A stretch of 64,000 nt of DNA, taken from NCBI RefSeq assembly GCF_902686445.1, contig NC_062217.1:81673258-81737257 (forward strand), in the 5' to 3' direction. A model generated the notes under the pieces. It was not told where the DNA came from and did not search any database. It worked only from the letters and a program-made list of their open reading frames with translations. The stretch is from Sciurus carolinensis. Taxonomy: Eukaryota > Chordata > Mammalia > Rodentia > Sciuridae. The position numbers and the translations under genes were made by a program. Every line of letters begins with the position of its first letter. Position 1 is the stretch's first letter. Shown piece by piece: positions 47,092-57,899 of this stretch.

Positions 47092-47339
47092 GGACATATA
47101 ATGGGGGGTGGGACGGGCTAGCATTAGGTTTAGGGTTAGGTTTAGAGTTAGGCTAAGGAGAGCAGTAAGAATGAAGGAAAGAATGACTGTGTAGAGGGAA
47201 AAGAGGGGTGGGAGGGGTGGGGGGGAGGGGAAAAATATAATAAACATCATTACCCTATGTAAACGTAAAAAAAAAATAAATAAATATAAAAAAAAAAGAA
47301 AAAAAGAAAAAAAATAAAAAAAATAAAAAAAAAATAAAA
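47092..47339 (+). other. L1 3'UTR: telomere-like repeats, G-rich tract, A-rich tail
   Basis: After the ORF2 stop, 47,123-47,152 holds TTAGG/TTTAGGG-type units, then a G-rich purine block at about 47,194-47,230 (AGAGGGGTGGGAGGGGTGGG), AATAAA at 47,239-47,244, and an impure A tail of (A)nT units from 47,267. G-rich tracts in L1 3'UTRs are known and can fold into quadruplexes. Confidence 0.88.
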
Positions 47340-47354
47340 AAAAGATTTTCTCTG
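47340..47354 (+). repeat. 15-bp TSD of the full-length L1, right copy
   Basis: Exact copy of 41,207-41,221 (first A may belong to the tail). Host sequence GATTAAATAAAATTTC follows. Confidence 0.95.
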
Positions 47355-48555
47355 ATTAAATAAAATTTCTCATGCCTTTTGATTATCACACTCAAACTTG
47401 TGTGTCACCCTCAATGATGAGTACCTCTAAATCTACCTGCAGAATCAAGAACAATCCTTAGGATCCACTACTGATATCTTTTTCCTCCCATCACAAAATG
47501 TACATTTTCTCCTTGACCACTTTGCTGACTTAAAGTTCTTTTCCTCCAAAATATGACTACATAAAATTGATCATGCACAATCTATTGTTGCTATGAATTT
47601 TTCCTCACACCAGTAAAGAAAAACCAAATCTTTTAGTGTATTTAGAAGTGACATATGCAAAAACTTTGCTGCTCTCAACTGACTCAAGTATATCAGAGGC
47701 AACCACTACTCAGATGGAAGAAATTTAAAATTATATTCTTGATTAAACTTACAGGAGCCAAAAAACAGGTAAAAAACTTAAGGGCTAATCATGGAGAAAA
47801 TTGCACTAATCACTTTATTTGGGTAAATTGACAATTTTTCTGAAAATTAGCTCAGAGACAAGACCACCCCTGGGCAAGTGTAATTTACACAACTTGTCCA
47901 AACCCAACTAATAGCAAATCACTAACTTGATAAACACATAATTGCATATGTACCTAAATTGCCTTTACAACATGAAATTTAAGAAAAACTGTAATTTGTG
48001 CTTGGTAAGTACACCATTCAACCTTCACTCAATACTAGGCAATATAAGGTGCCATTGAAAATATACAGAAAGACTAACATTAAATTAAGAATCTTGTTAA
48101 GGTTAACTGAGTCACCTAATAATTTATTGAAATATAAATTATACTGAGATGAAATAAAAAAGGTAAAAGCATTTGTGCCCAGTTATAAAAATTATAGTTA
48201 AGCTTATAACTCAGTCACCCTGAGAAAGATTCTGTAACTTAATTTCCTCCCAATTTGTCTCCCTTTCCTATTCTGTATTTGCAAACTGCAAGCTATCAAT
48301 AGGTAACCAAGGAATTCTTGTCCCTGAATTAACCCATGGTGTCTTCTATAGTCCTGAATGCCATTACCAGCGACTTGTACAGACCAGAAAAGGAAAGAAA
48401 AGCCCATAGTCCTTGTCCTGATGAACTGTGCTAACTAGATAAATAGAAAATAAACAAACAAATGCAAAAGCAAGATAGCATTCTATTAGAAAATACCCTT
48501 CTTGAGGATTTCAATTCAGTAAATACCTGAAACACTACTTAGGTGCAAACTGTTT
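47355..48555. other. unannotated sequence
   Basis: No gene or named repeat recognised. The text near 48,400-48,560 may be a weak L2 remnant. Confidence 0.4.
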
Positions 48556-48563
48556 TAAAGGTA

Positions 48564-48649
48564 GGGGTGGGAGATGAAGCTCAGCAATAAAAGTGCATGC
48601 TTAGTATGTGCAAGACCCTGGGTTCAATATCCAGTGCATGCATGTGGAT

Positions 48650-48685
<36 letters not shown>
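48564..48685 (+). mobile_element. degraded ID-type SINE ending in (CA)n
   Basis: GGGGTGGGAGATGAAGCTCA opens an ID-like unit with AAGCTCAGCAATAAAAGTGC and GGGTTCAATATCCAGTGC (B-box region). The tail is replaced by a (CA)n microsatellite from 48,652 to 48,685. Confidence 0.75.
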
Positions 48686-48687
<2 letters not shown>

Positions 48688-48760
48688 TGAAATATAGTCT
48701 CCTTTACCATTAAGAAACAAGCTTACATTCCAAATAAAGAGGAAAAAAGGGAAGCAATTT

Positions 48761-48790
48761 TAGATAGATAGATAGATAGATAGATAGATA
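48761..48790. repeat. (TAGA)n microsatellite
   Basis: Seven to eight tandem TAGA units, uninterrupted. Confidence 0.96.
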
Positions 48791-49553
48791 TGTACAATTG
48801 ACAGAAGGCAGAATATACTCTCTAAAATAAATACATGGAAATCTAAATCTAGTTTGAGAAGTGGGACAAGATCAGGAAAGGCCAGGAGGAAACACTAGTT
48901 CACAAGAGCAAGACTGTGGCTATTTAGAAGTGAGCACCAAGGACTAGAACTTACAAAACAAGATATTCATTCTTTGAATATATATAGAACTTATCCTAGG
49001 TTTGGCACTGTAAAATACGTTATGGATGAGACATCAAGGGGTTTGTTCAGTAAAGCTACTAAGCAGAATCTCACAGTAAAAGTGAGAGATTTAGAGATCT
49101 TCTGGGAAGATTCCTATAATAAAAGAAGGGACAGTACAATTGTATTACCATGAAGGTGAAAATCTCCAGTGTTCTTGAAGGGAATAGATCCCGAACAAAG
49201 AAAAATTGGCCATAAGAATAAAATCAGAAACTGAGACAAATTAACTAGAAAAACTACTAATGTAGTAAATACGTACTTAGTGAATTTGTAGGGCTTTTCT
49301 ATTTACACTTTCAAATCTTTCCTCTCCCATTTCCAAAAAATTTCAGAAATGAGGTGAGGGGCTTTCATTACTTCTGAGTTGACCCTGAGAAAAACTTTAA
49401 AAACACAAAAATCCTGGCTTTCTGGTTCAAGTTTAATTTCTTTTGAAGAGATGGCATATTTAAAAAAATAAAAACTTTAAAATTCAGTTACTTAAATCTT
49501 AGTTTTATAGCTAAATATTAAATATATTTAATTTTGAAGATTTCTAACAAACT
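48791..49553. other. unannotated sequence
   Basis: No gene or named repeat recognised. Confidence 0.4.
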
Positions 49554-50960
49554 TCAACACTAATTTTACTTTTAAAAATATTTTTTAGTTAATTGGAAAT
49601 CCATATGCAACAGAATGAAACTAAACCCATATCTCTCACCATGCACAAAACTAAACTCAAAATGGATTAAGGACCTCGGAATCAGACCAGAGACCTTGCA
49701 TCTTATAGAAGAAAAAGTAGGTCCAGATCTTCAACATGTCGGCTTAGAACCAGACTTCCTCAACAGGACTCCCATAGCACAAGAAATAAAAGCAAGAATC
49801 AACAACTGGGATAGATTCAAACTAAAAAGCTTTCTCTCAGCAAAGGAAACTATCAGCAATGCGAAGAAAGAGCCTACAGAGTGGGAGAAAATCTTTGCCA
49901 ATCATACTTCAGATAGAGCACTAATCTCCAGAATCTATAAAGAACTCAAAAAACTCTACACCAAGACTACAAATAACCCAATCGACAAATGGTCTAAGGA
50001 AATGAACAGACACTTCACAGAAGAAGACCTACAAGCAATCAACAAACATATGGAAAAATGTTCAACATCTCTAGTAATAAGAGAAATGCAAATCAAAACC
50101 ACCCTAAGGTTCCATCTCACCCCAATTAGAATGGCGATTATCAAGAATACAAGCAACAGGTGTTGGCGAGGATGTGGGGAAAAAGGTACACTCATACATT
50201 GCTGGTGGGGTTGCAAATTAGTGCAGCCACTCTGGAAAGCAGTATGGAGATTCCTTAGAAAACTTGGAATGGAACTACTATTTGACCCAGCTATCCCACT
50301 CCTTGGCCTATACCCAAAGGACTTACAATCAGCATACTACAGAGATACAGTCACATCAATGTTCATTGCTGCTCAATTCACCATAGCCAGATTGTGGAAC
50401 CAACCTAGATGCCCTTCAATTGATGAATGGATAAAGAAACTGTGGCATATATACACAATGGAATATTACTCAGCCATAAAAATAATAAAATTATGGCATT
50501 TGCAGGCAAATGGATGAAATTGGAGAATATCATGCTAAGTGAGATAAGCCAATCTCAAAAAACCAAAGGAAGAATGATCTCGCTGATAAGTGGATGATGA
50601 TACATAATGGGGCGTGGGAGGGGTTAGTTTTAGGGTTAGAGTTAGGGTTAGGGAGGGCGGCAGGAATGGAGGAAGGAAGGACTGTATAGAGGGAAAAGAG
50701 GGATGGGAGAGGTGGGGGGAAGGGAAAAAATAACAGAATGAATCAACCAACATTACCCTATGTAAATTTATGATTACACAAATGGTATGCCTTTACTCTA
50801 TGTACAAACAGAGAAACAACATGTATCCCATTTGTTTACAATAAAAAAAATATATTTTTTAATTGTTGATGGACCATTTACTTATTTATGCTGAGAATCG
50901 AACCCAGTGCCTTACGAATGCTAGGCAAACATTCTACCCCAGCCCTCAACACTAATTTTA
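49554..50960 (-). mobile_element. antisense ID SINE split by an L1 (nested pair)
   Basis: The SINE occupies 49,569-49,590 (T-rich tail) plus 50,852-50,945 (ATTGTTGATGGACC.., GAATCGAACCCAGTGCC as B box, ACATTCTACCCCAGCC as 5' end). Its TSD TCAACACTAATTTTA is exact at 49,554-49,568 and 50,946-50,960. Removing the L1 joins the SINE parts in the right order, so the SINE came first. Confidence 0.9.
49591..50851 (+). mobile_element. 5'-truncated young L1 inside the SINE
   Basis: Covers the ORF2 C-terminus, 3'UTR and A tail. The TSD is ATATTTTTTAGTT (49,578-49,590) and ATATTTTTTAATT (50,852-50,864). The open frame 49,615-50,517 (300 codons) matches the C-terminal end of the full-length L1 closely, including the intact CysHis motif, until a base loss in an A run near 50,480. 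The 3'UTR has TTTAGGG TTAGAG TTAGGG TTAGGG units at 50,622-50,653. A close relative of the 41,222 element. Confidence 0.95.
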
Positions 50961-51635
50961 AAATGATTAGATCTTTGAAAATGTTTTTCACTTAAACTAA
51001 TATGACAACAGGTATGTAATGACCTGACAATAAATATTATCTACATTTCTCTTTCAGATCTCACCTGATTCCAAAGGATGGGAGGTAAGGAGAGAGAAAG
51101 AGGGATAAAACTTACTACTTTTCTCAGCTTCAAAATGTAATAATTTTAAGTCTCAACATTCCTACCTACTTGTCACATCATGCCACAGATTGCTGCCTAT
51201 CTCAATCTCACTATTCTCCCCTGCCTTTTTTTCCTTAACAAACTAAATTTTGGCAGTTGTCAAAAGTCCACTTATCTCTATGCATCTCCCACTAGTTATA
51301 TAAATGCCTGGCATGTCTTAATTAATAAAAGTAACACATGGTGTGATTGAGTCACATGCACAGGACAAAATTCTGGGATCACTATGGCATCAAATTGGGA
51401 GGTACATTTACTCTAGATTCAGCACAAATTTGTTTTCTGCAATTTCCAATTTTGACAACCTTATGATATTCCAAGAGAACAGGTCTCCTAACCTTGAGGG
51501 AAATCTATTGTTTTGTAAACAATACTACTCCACCACCCACCCAGTTTTCTCAGTTAAATCAGGACTAAATCTGGTAAATGTTAATATTAACTGAGCTCAC
51601 TCTTAAAAGGTAGGGTGGCTTACAGTCTGACACCC
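50961..51635. other. unannotated sequence
   Basis: No gene or named repeat recognised. Confidence 0.4.
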
Positions 51636-51640
51636 ACAAG

Positions 51641-51793
51641 AAAGGAGAGGAGAGGAGAGCTGAGGGGAGGGGAGGGGAAGGAAGGGAAGGGGAGGGAAGA
51701 GAAGGGAAGTGAAGGGAAGGGAAGGGAAGGAAAAAGGAAGGAAAGGAAAGCAGAGAGAGACAGGGAGGGAAGGAAAGAAAAGGAAAAAGAAAG
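51641..51793. repeat. (GGGAA)n/(GGAGA)n purine-rich tract
   Basis: About 150 bp of near-continuous G/A on the plus strand, built of GGAGA, GGGGA and GGGAA units. Such homopurine tracts can form triplex structures. ORFs on both strands here are artefacts. Confidence 0.95.
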
Positions 51794-52735
51794 TCTCTAT
51801 AGGCAACAACTCTGGCTGGGAAGAACACAGATTAAAAACCCAAGAAAGCACTGAGTTCCAGAAAATGCTGAGGAAATAAAAGAGAAAAATGGATAGATTC
51901 AATGGTGAATAGGACAAATCTTCAATGTCTCACCAATACTCAGTCCAGGGCCAAAAATAAGCTGAGGTTGGCACACTTACATATATTTCATACTGATTAT
52001 TTCACAAAACGAATTATAAAGAGCTCCCTTCCTAATTTTTGAGATAACTTCTTGTGCATGGGAGGTAGACACAAAGGTCCCTAGGATGAGATCACTTCCA
52101 TGGGCTGCTGAATGAAAAAGGAAGATCCGTGACCAATAATGCCAAGGAGACCTGGGAAGTAATACCAAAGGTGCTAAATGCAACATTAATTGCCTTCTAG
52201 TCCCATCCCCAGGGACCTGTCCACTTCTCAACTTAACTCTCCATCACCATGATCATGAATTTGTTGAGGATTTCCATATTAAAGTCTCTCTTTCCCTCAA
52301 TTTTACTAGAAAAAAAAGTAGCATGTCACCATTAGTTCACTGATTTCCATTTTTCCCCTGGATCACAGGAACCAAGCAACATTCTCCATCATTTCTTCTA
52401 ACAGTTTGCTTCATTAGCCCATTAAACATAGAGCATGTAGTCTTTTGTCTTATGATTTCTAACCATTATAAAATTGTGACTGAAAACATTTTCCAAGACA
52501 TTTCAAGGATTTTAAGCACTTGACATATTTCCCATTCTTCTCAACTTATAGACTTTTGCTATCCTATATTTCAAGTCAATATTTTTAAACCCTCAAGACA
52601 TCATTGAATATAGACAATATTAAGTTCGAGAAGCTATTATTATTATTATGTTGTACCACACTCTTTGCTTTTTATCCCCTCAAGCAGCTCGAATCCTCCA
52701 TCTAAGCTCATTTTCTTTCTGTGCACCATGAATGA
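51794..52735. other. unannotated sequence
   Basis: A short TTA repeat at about 52,637. No gene or named repeat recognised. Confidence 0.4.
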
Positions 52736-52739
52736 AACC

Positions 52740-53840
52740 TTTAAAGTATCCTTTATTAAGAGTGAGCTGTTGGCAAACTCTCAACTCTTGTTTTTGTCTT
52801 TTGATCCTAACAGCACTCTTCAAAGACTTTCCTGCCTTTAAAACTCTAGGTTGGCAGGTATTTTCTTTCAACATTGAAGATGCCATTCTATTGCATTCTG
52901 GCTTCACTGTTGCTGGTGAGATGTCCCTGTTTCTCAGGGAAAGTAATCTATATCTGTCTTTCTCCTAGCCACATGTTTTTAAAACCTTCTCTTTGTGTTT
53001 GGTGTCCTGAAGCTTCACTATGGTAAACCTTGGTAAGGATATTTTTACTGATCCTGTGTTGGATTTATTAGGCTTTTCAAATCTACAGATTGGTATCTTT
53101 TTATTACTTTGAGAAAATTCCTAGCCATTATTTCATCAGAGATTCCCTCCATCCCTCCCCCATTTCTTTTTAACCTCTTCTCCCACAGGGAAAATATTCT
53201 CTTTCTACCTTGTATGCCTCAATCTCTCTTCTGTGTTTTCTCTTGTTACTCTGCTCAATGTCCAGATTGGGGTCACTAAATTATGGCCCAGGGACCAAAT
53301 CAAGCTCATGGCCTATATTTGTACAGCCTATCATCTAAGGACAGTTTTCACATTTTTAAAGGTTTCTAAAGACAAACTTAAAACAAAGATGATTATGCAA
53401 CAGAGAGCACATCTGGCCTACAAAGTTTAAAATATTCACTGTGTTTTGCAAAAATATGTTTGTTGACATCTGTTCTAGATAATTCCTTCATTCCAATCTT
53501 CTGCTTCACTGATTCTTTCTCTCCTGTTATCTAATACACTGCTCAACTCTTCCTTAGAATTTTTAATTTGTTGCAGTGTTTTTCATTTATAGAAATCCCT
53601 TTAGTCATATCTTGCCTCTGCTATGCTGTATTCTGTCATTTACTTACTGTTCCCTACACATATTCCTAGGTCTACTGTCTGTATTTTGTAAACACAGCAT
53701 GGTTTCATACCTGGTTATTCTAGAATCTTTAATCTTTAAAGTTTATTTCTACTGTCTTTCTTATACTGCTAATTGCTTTAGGTGTCTTTTTTTCTTGTGC
53801 TGTACTATTTGTGAAAGCAAACTCATTATTTGCACTTAGA
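52740..53840 (-). mobile_element. antisense HAL1/L1M relic
   Basis: Plus-strand text such as CATTCTATTGCATTCTGGCT, 'AAACCTTCTCTTTGTGTTTGG', 'TTTCATCAGAGATTCCCTCC', 'TTCTGCTTCACTGATTCTTTC' and 'TTTTTCATTTATAGAAATCCC' follows the antisense order of ancient HAL1/L1M ORF1-region repeats. Interrupted by the hAT element at 53,267. Confidence 0.7.
53267..53472 (-). mobile_element. hAT-type (MER) DNA transposon, antisense
   Basis: GGGGTCACTAAATTATGGCC, TATATTTGTACAGCCTATCA, 'CATCTGGCCTACAAAGTTTAAAATATTCACTGT' and TTTGTTGACATC read as the reverse complement of the family at 62,309-62,550. It interrupts the HAL1-like repeat. An 8-bp duplication was looked for; TGTCCAGA versus TGTTCTAGA is only tentative. 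Confidence 0.7.
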
Positions 53841-56800
53841 ATTAAAGTGCTCTGTACAAGAGCATCTGCATTCGTTTCTCAGATGTGCACAGCTGACGGG
53901 TCACTGGACCACACAGGTGAGGATAACCCAGGCCTCAAGTCCTCAGGAAGCCCGTTTTGCTGCTGGCTCACCTTATCCTGTGGGTGGAGCCTTTAAGGTG
54001 TCCCCCTCCCAAAGCAGACTTGTCAAAATGGAAAGTGAAAAGTGCCTGTGAGCAGGGGTCCTCAACATGAAATGCTTCTGTGTTTAGAGTTCTTGTTGCT
54101 CCAGCTTCCTGCTCTCCTTTTATCTACTCATCTTCTCTTCAATGCTATTAAAAATATATTTTAAAACGTCTTATTCAACGGTCTCACTTGAATTTCAGCA
54201 GGAGTATAACCTAGCCCACCATTACTAGAAAACAGAAATCCATGTTCAAGTTTTTAGTTCTATTGTTATCATTTAGACAATTGGTAATTGTTTTCATTTC
54301 AGTGCTGAGAAACTGATACAGCGAGTTCTTTTCCATAATCCAAGAACCTAATAAAAGACTCATGGATGTCAACCAGGAATGTGCTATTCTGTACATCCCT
54401 GAGAAGTCTTAAGGCACCTATGAACTACTCTAGGCATTGTTCTTCTACCAGCAGCATGAAATCTCCCTGTGACACGTCAGGATCCTGCTGAAAAAGCAAA
54501 TGTTAACTACTAATAGAGGCTTATATCCTATTATTTCTAAAGGACAGCTTTATTTTTTTAAATCAATTTTTACTGCCCCTAATGTACTTCTTCATTTTCA
54601 AGAGGTTAAAACAGACAGACCACCTAATGAAATTGCTTTCAAGAGACCTAACATGGGTGTTTACAAGGCAAACAGAGGATTAGTGACATTCTATCCACCC
54701 AGGCCTGGTCCCCATGCCAGCATCTCTCCCCCAAGCCAACAAATCTTTCCTGATGGCAACAAGACAGTCTTGTGGCACTGCCACTACCCTCAGTGAAGAG
54801 CCACATATACCAATAACTTTTCCACTTCTTTCCTTCCCAAGCTGCCAGAGGTAGTTCACTAGGTCATTCTTGGCGTACACAAGCAAATGCTCCTAAAGAA
54901 TCATCAATCTTCCTGTTCTGATTTAAATTGAAAAAAAAATTTACTGAATACTTCCAAATCGTAAAACAGTGTCAGTTATACCACATACGAAGATGAAACA
55001 AAATCAGAAATCTAAGTGAAATTAAACAGTATTTATGCCATCAATATTTTAAGTTCTTGAGTATATTGACAAATCTCCTTTCAAGTTGTCACCTTGTTCA
55101 TGTGGTCCTTCAACTCCTAAAAAGGTTTTTACGGATGGGCAACTAGCCATGAATTTTAGCACTGCTCTCATAACTGTAACATGTTTATATGTTGGAAACT
55201 TGTACATAATTTATAGACCGAGGATCAATTTCTATATTATCTAAACTCATACTAAAAACATGGGGATTCATAGATTAGGTAATATCAATATTCTATCATT
55301 AGGTAGCAGTAGCTGAAAATTGGAAAATATTTAGTGTATTAAATTTTAAATGAACTTATGCATCACATCACCAATTCCTATCTTGCATAATAAGAAACCC
55401 TCTCTCTTCTCAGCCTGTATCTATTCTTATCTGTTGTGCAAATTTTAAGGGCAAACATTAAGATTGATGAGGGGAACCTTAAAGAAAAAAACAAAGGAGA
55501 CAAGATGATTTTTAAAAATAGTTTCCCCAGAACTGCTCCAAGTTTTCCAGTTCTGCATTAAGGAAGAAAAGCCATGGGGGAAAACTTTCAAATATAAATA
55601 ATTTGGTAAATTACATGATGGAACCCTTAAAAATTAATAAATTTAATAAATTCATAAATAAAACCACAATAAGCAGCTAAGTCAAGAGAATAGCAAAAAA
55701 GAATCAGGTCAGCAAGAACACCCCTTGCCCATCTCTAACTTCAGAGTTCTGTCAAGTAAGTTGCTTTTTTGTTTTATTCTGCCAAACTCTTCACAACATT
55801 TTCTACTCATAAAGCAATCCTGTCAATTCTCAATGGAAAGACTGAAAATTCCAAAATTTAAATAAAGCTATAAAAATAATCAACTACCAGAAGCAAAATC
55901 TAATATATAACTTCTATACATGGAACATGAATAATAAGGAAAAACATTAAAATTTTAATCTCAGACAATGATAAAAATTTGCATATAGTCATTAACTAAT
56001 AATTCCATATAATTATAGTCAAAACAATTAAATTGAAGAAAATGAAACTATTTTCACATTCATTTTGGCATTATAACCTGCATTTCCATTCAAATACAGC
56101 AGGATTTTCAGTCCTACTTGAATCTCCTTGTGGAGATTTATCAGTTGAATCTTGTCAACTACTAAACTCTAATTAAACTATACAGTAAGCTATTTATATG
56201 TCTGCAATAATTTCCTTTTCAAGATACACAAGACTTCACTTTTATTCTGCAAAATCATTTTCAATTACATATTTAATCTCTATGTTATTGCTTAAATTAC
56301 ACCTGCACCACCCTCTAGCCCAGATCCTGGCTGGGGATTCTGGCAGCAGCTGCCACACATGTCAAAGGGTTGTTATTATGTTCAATGGGAGCCACATGTA
56401 CTTAGTCTGCCACAAGTACCCTATGACCTAATTCAAACTATCACATTTTGCTGATTTTTTTTTTTAAAGGACAAAGGGTGATTCGTGTGGTTCAGACACA
56501 AAATACAAATGTTTCAGAGATAAAGCATCCTAGAAGTATTATCATGTCTGTAGATCCCCAAACAAGAAACTATTAGGGACCCAAGGAATCTGATAAGGTA
56601 AGATACCCCAAATACCTCTCTTGAAATTTAGGTGTCACTAAGTAGTCACAAAAAGATGTAAATAAAGGATTCATGTCTGCCCATCTAGAAAACATTTCAA
56701 CCACAAATAAAGAAAAACTGGGCAGGCAAACAAAAAGATATATAGGGCATATTGAATCCTAGAATCTTGAAAAGGATGTTATATTTCAAGTATTAATAAC

Positions 56801-57652
56801 ACAACTCTTCACACAATCCCTGACAGACTTAACTTGTGAAGTTAGCTGCTGCAAACCTTTCCCCTGAGCAGCCAGGAAACAGTATCATTAGGTTACACTG
56901 AAAGGTGAGGCAAGTGGATAGCAGAGAATTTTGACATATTTTACTTCCTGTTATATTAAGGATTGAGCACTTTGCAATAAGGGGGAGCTGGAGCAATGAA
57001 AACTTGTACATACTCCTAGAGAAAGTGTGAGAGTAATAAATCCATTTTGGGCAGAAAGTAGGCAATATCTCATAGCGTTGTATTTACTGAGTGGTTAAAT
57101 TTCTGTTTCCAGGCACACACTTGGGAAACTCCAACATACGTACACAGGAGCACCATTTGTGAAAATAAGCAAAGTGAATAACAATCCAAAATATCTTCCA
57201 ACAAGTTTGAAATAATGTACAATTATTTAGAGCTAATTTATCTATATAAACGATGAAAAAGTAAAAACCACAAAAGGTACATATGATCTCATCAACACGA
57301 AAGTGAAAAATCCAAAACAAGTTTATATGTAGCTTACAGATACACACACTACCCATGAATGGTAAAGGTATAAAAAATGGAACTGTGGATTTCTTGAAGG
57401 CAATGGAACAAAGGAGGAGATGAAAGGGAACTTCAAATATCCCTAATGGTTTGCTTCTTTCAGATAGTCTCCGGCAATCTGTCTTAACTTCAAATTATGA
57501 TTCACTGTTGCTTCTCATGTATCTTCCATGTAGACAATCATATTATCATGCTATTAATTACACATCGCTCTTTACTTTACTCCTCTTTCACCTTTTATTC
57601 CCTTATTTTGTCACACTGGAGTTAAGACTTTCAAAATAATGTTAATAGGAAT
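53841..57652. other. unannotated sequence, 3.8 kb
   Basis: No gene or named repeat recognised. Local ORFs of 61-98 codons (for example 54,500-54,796) have no family resemblance. With 18,161-21,795, one of the two longest repeat-poor blocks. Confidence 0.4.
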
Positions 57653-57653
57653 A

Positions 57654-57784
57654 GGGTTGGGGCTGTAGCTCAGTGGTAGAGCATTTGTGAAGCACTGGGT
57701 TTGGTCTTGGACCACATAAACATGAATAAATAAAATAGAGGCATTGTGTCCATTTACAACTAAAAATACTTTTTTTAAAAAAAG
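57654..57784 (+). mobile_element. ID-type SINE
   Basis: GGTTGGGGCTGTAGCTCAGT (A box), CACTGGGTTTGGTCTTGG (degraded B box), ACCACATAAAC and an 'AGAGGCATTGTGTCCATTTAC' 3' end, then an A-rich tail. AGGAATA flanks it at 57,647-57,653 and 57,785-57,791. Confidence 0.9.
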
Positions 57785-57899
57785 AGGAATATGACAGGGA
57801 ACATGTCTATTGCATCCTTACTTTCAAACAAAAGTGACAGTAACTATCAGTGCACTGTGAACTATAATGAGCAACGTAGGTTTTGGTAGATGTAACTTG

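Larger units (their letters stand above)
41222..47339 (+). mobile_element. full-length L1 retrotransposon
   Basis: About 6.1 kb, with a monomeric CpG-rich 5'UTR (41,222 to about 42,191), ORF1 (42,192-43,174), a short linker, ORF2 (43,247-47,091), a G-rich 3'UTR with AATAAA at 47,239-47,244 and an A-rich tail to 47,339. It is bounded by an exact 15-bp TSD. The RT core and C-terminal Cys/His motif are intact, so only the five frame breaks (ORF1 1, ORF2 4) stop it encoding both proteins. It is a squirrel-lineage L1 and looks recent. Confidence 0.97.

Noticed and set aside
47101..47160. Interstitial telomere from chromosome fusion
   Set aside because: The telomere-like text lies inside the L1 3'UTR and recurs in a second L1 at 50,622, so it belongs to the element.
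51565..51917. ORFs of 79-104 codons on both strands
   Set aside because: They come from the (GGGAA)n purine tract, which codes for Gly/Lys/Arg/Glu on one strand and Phe/Pro/Ser/Leu on the other.
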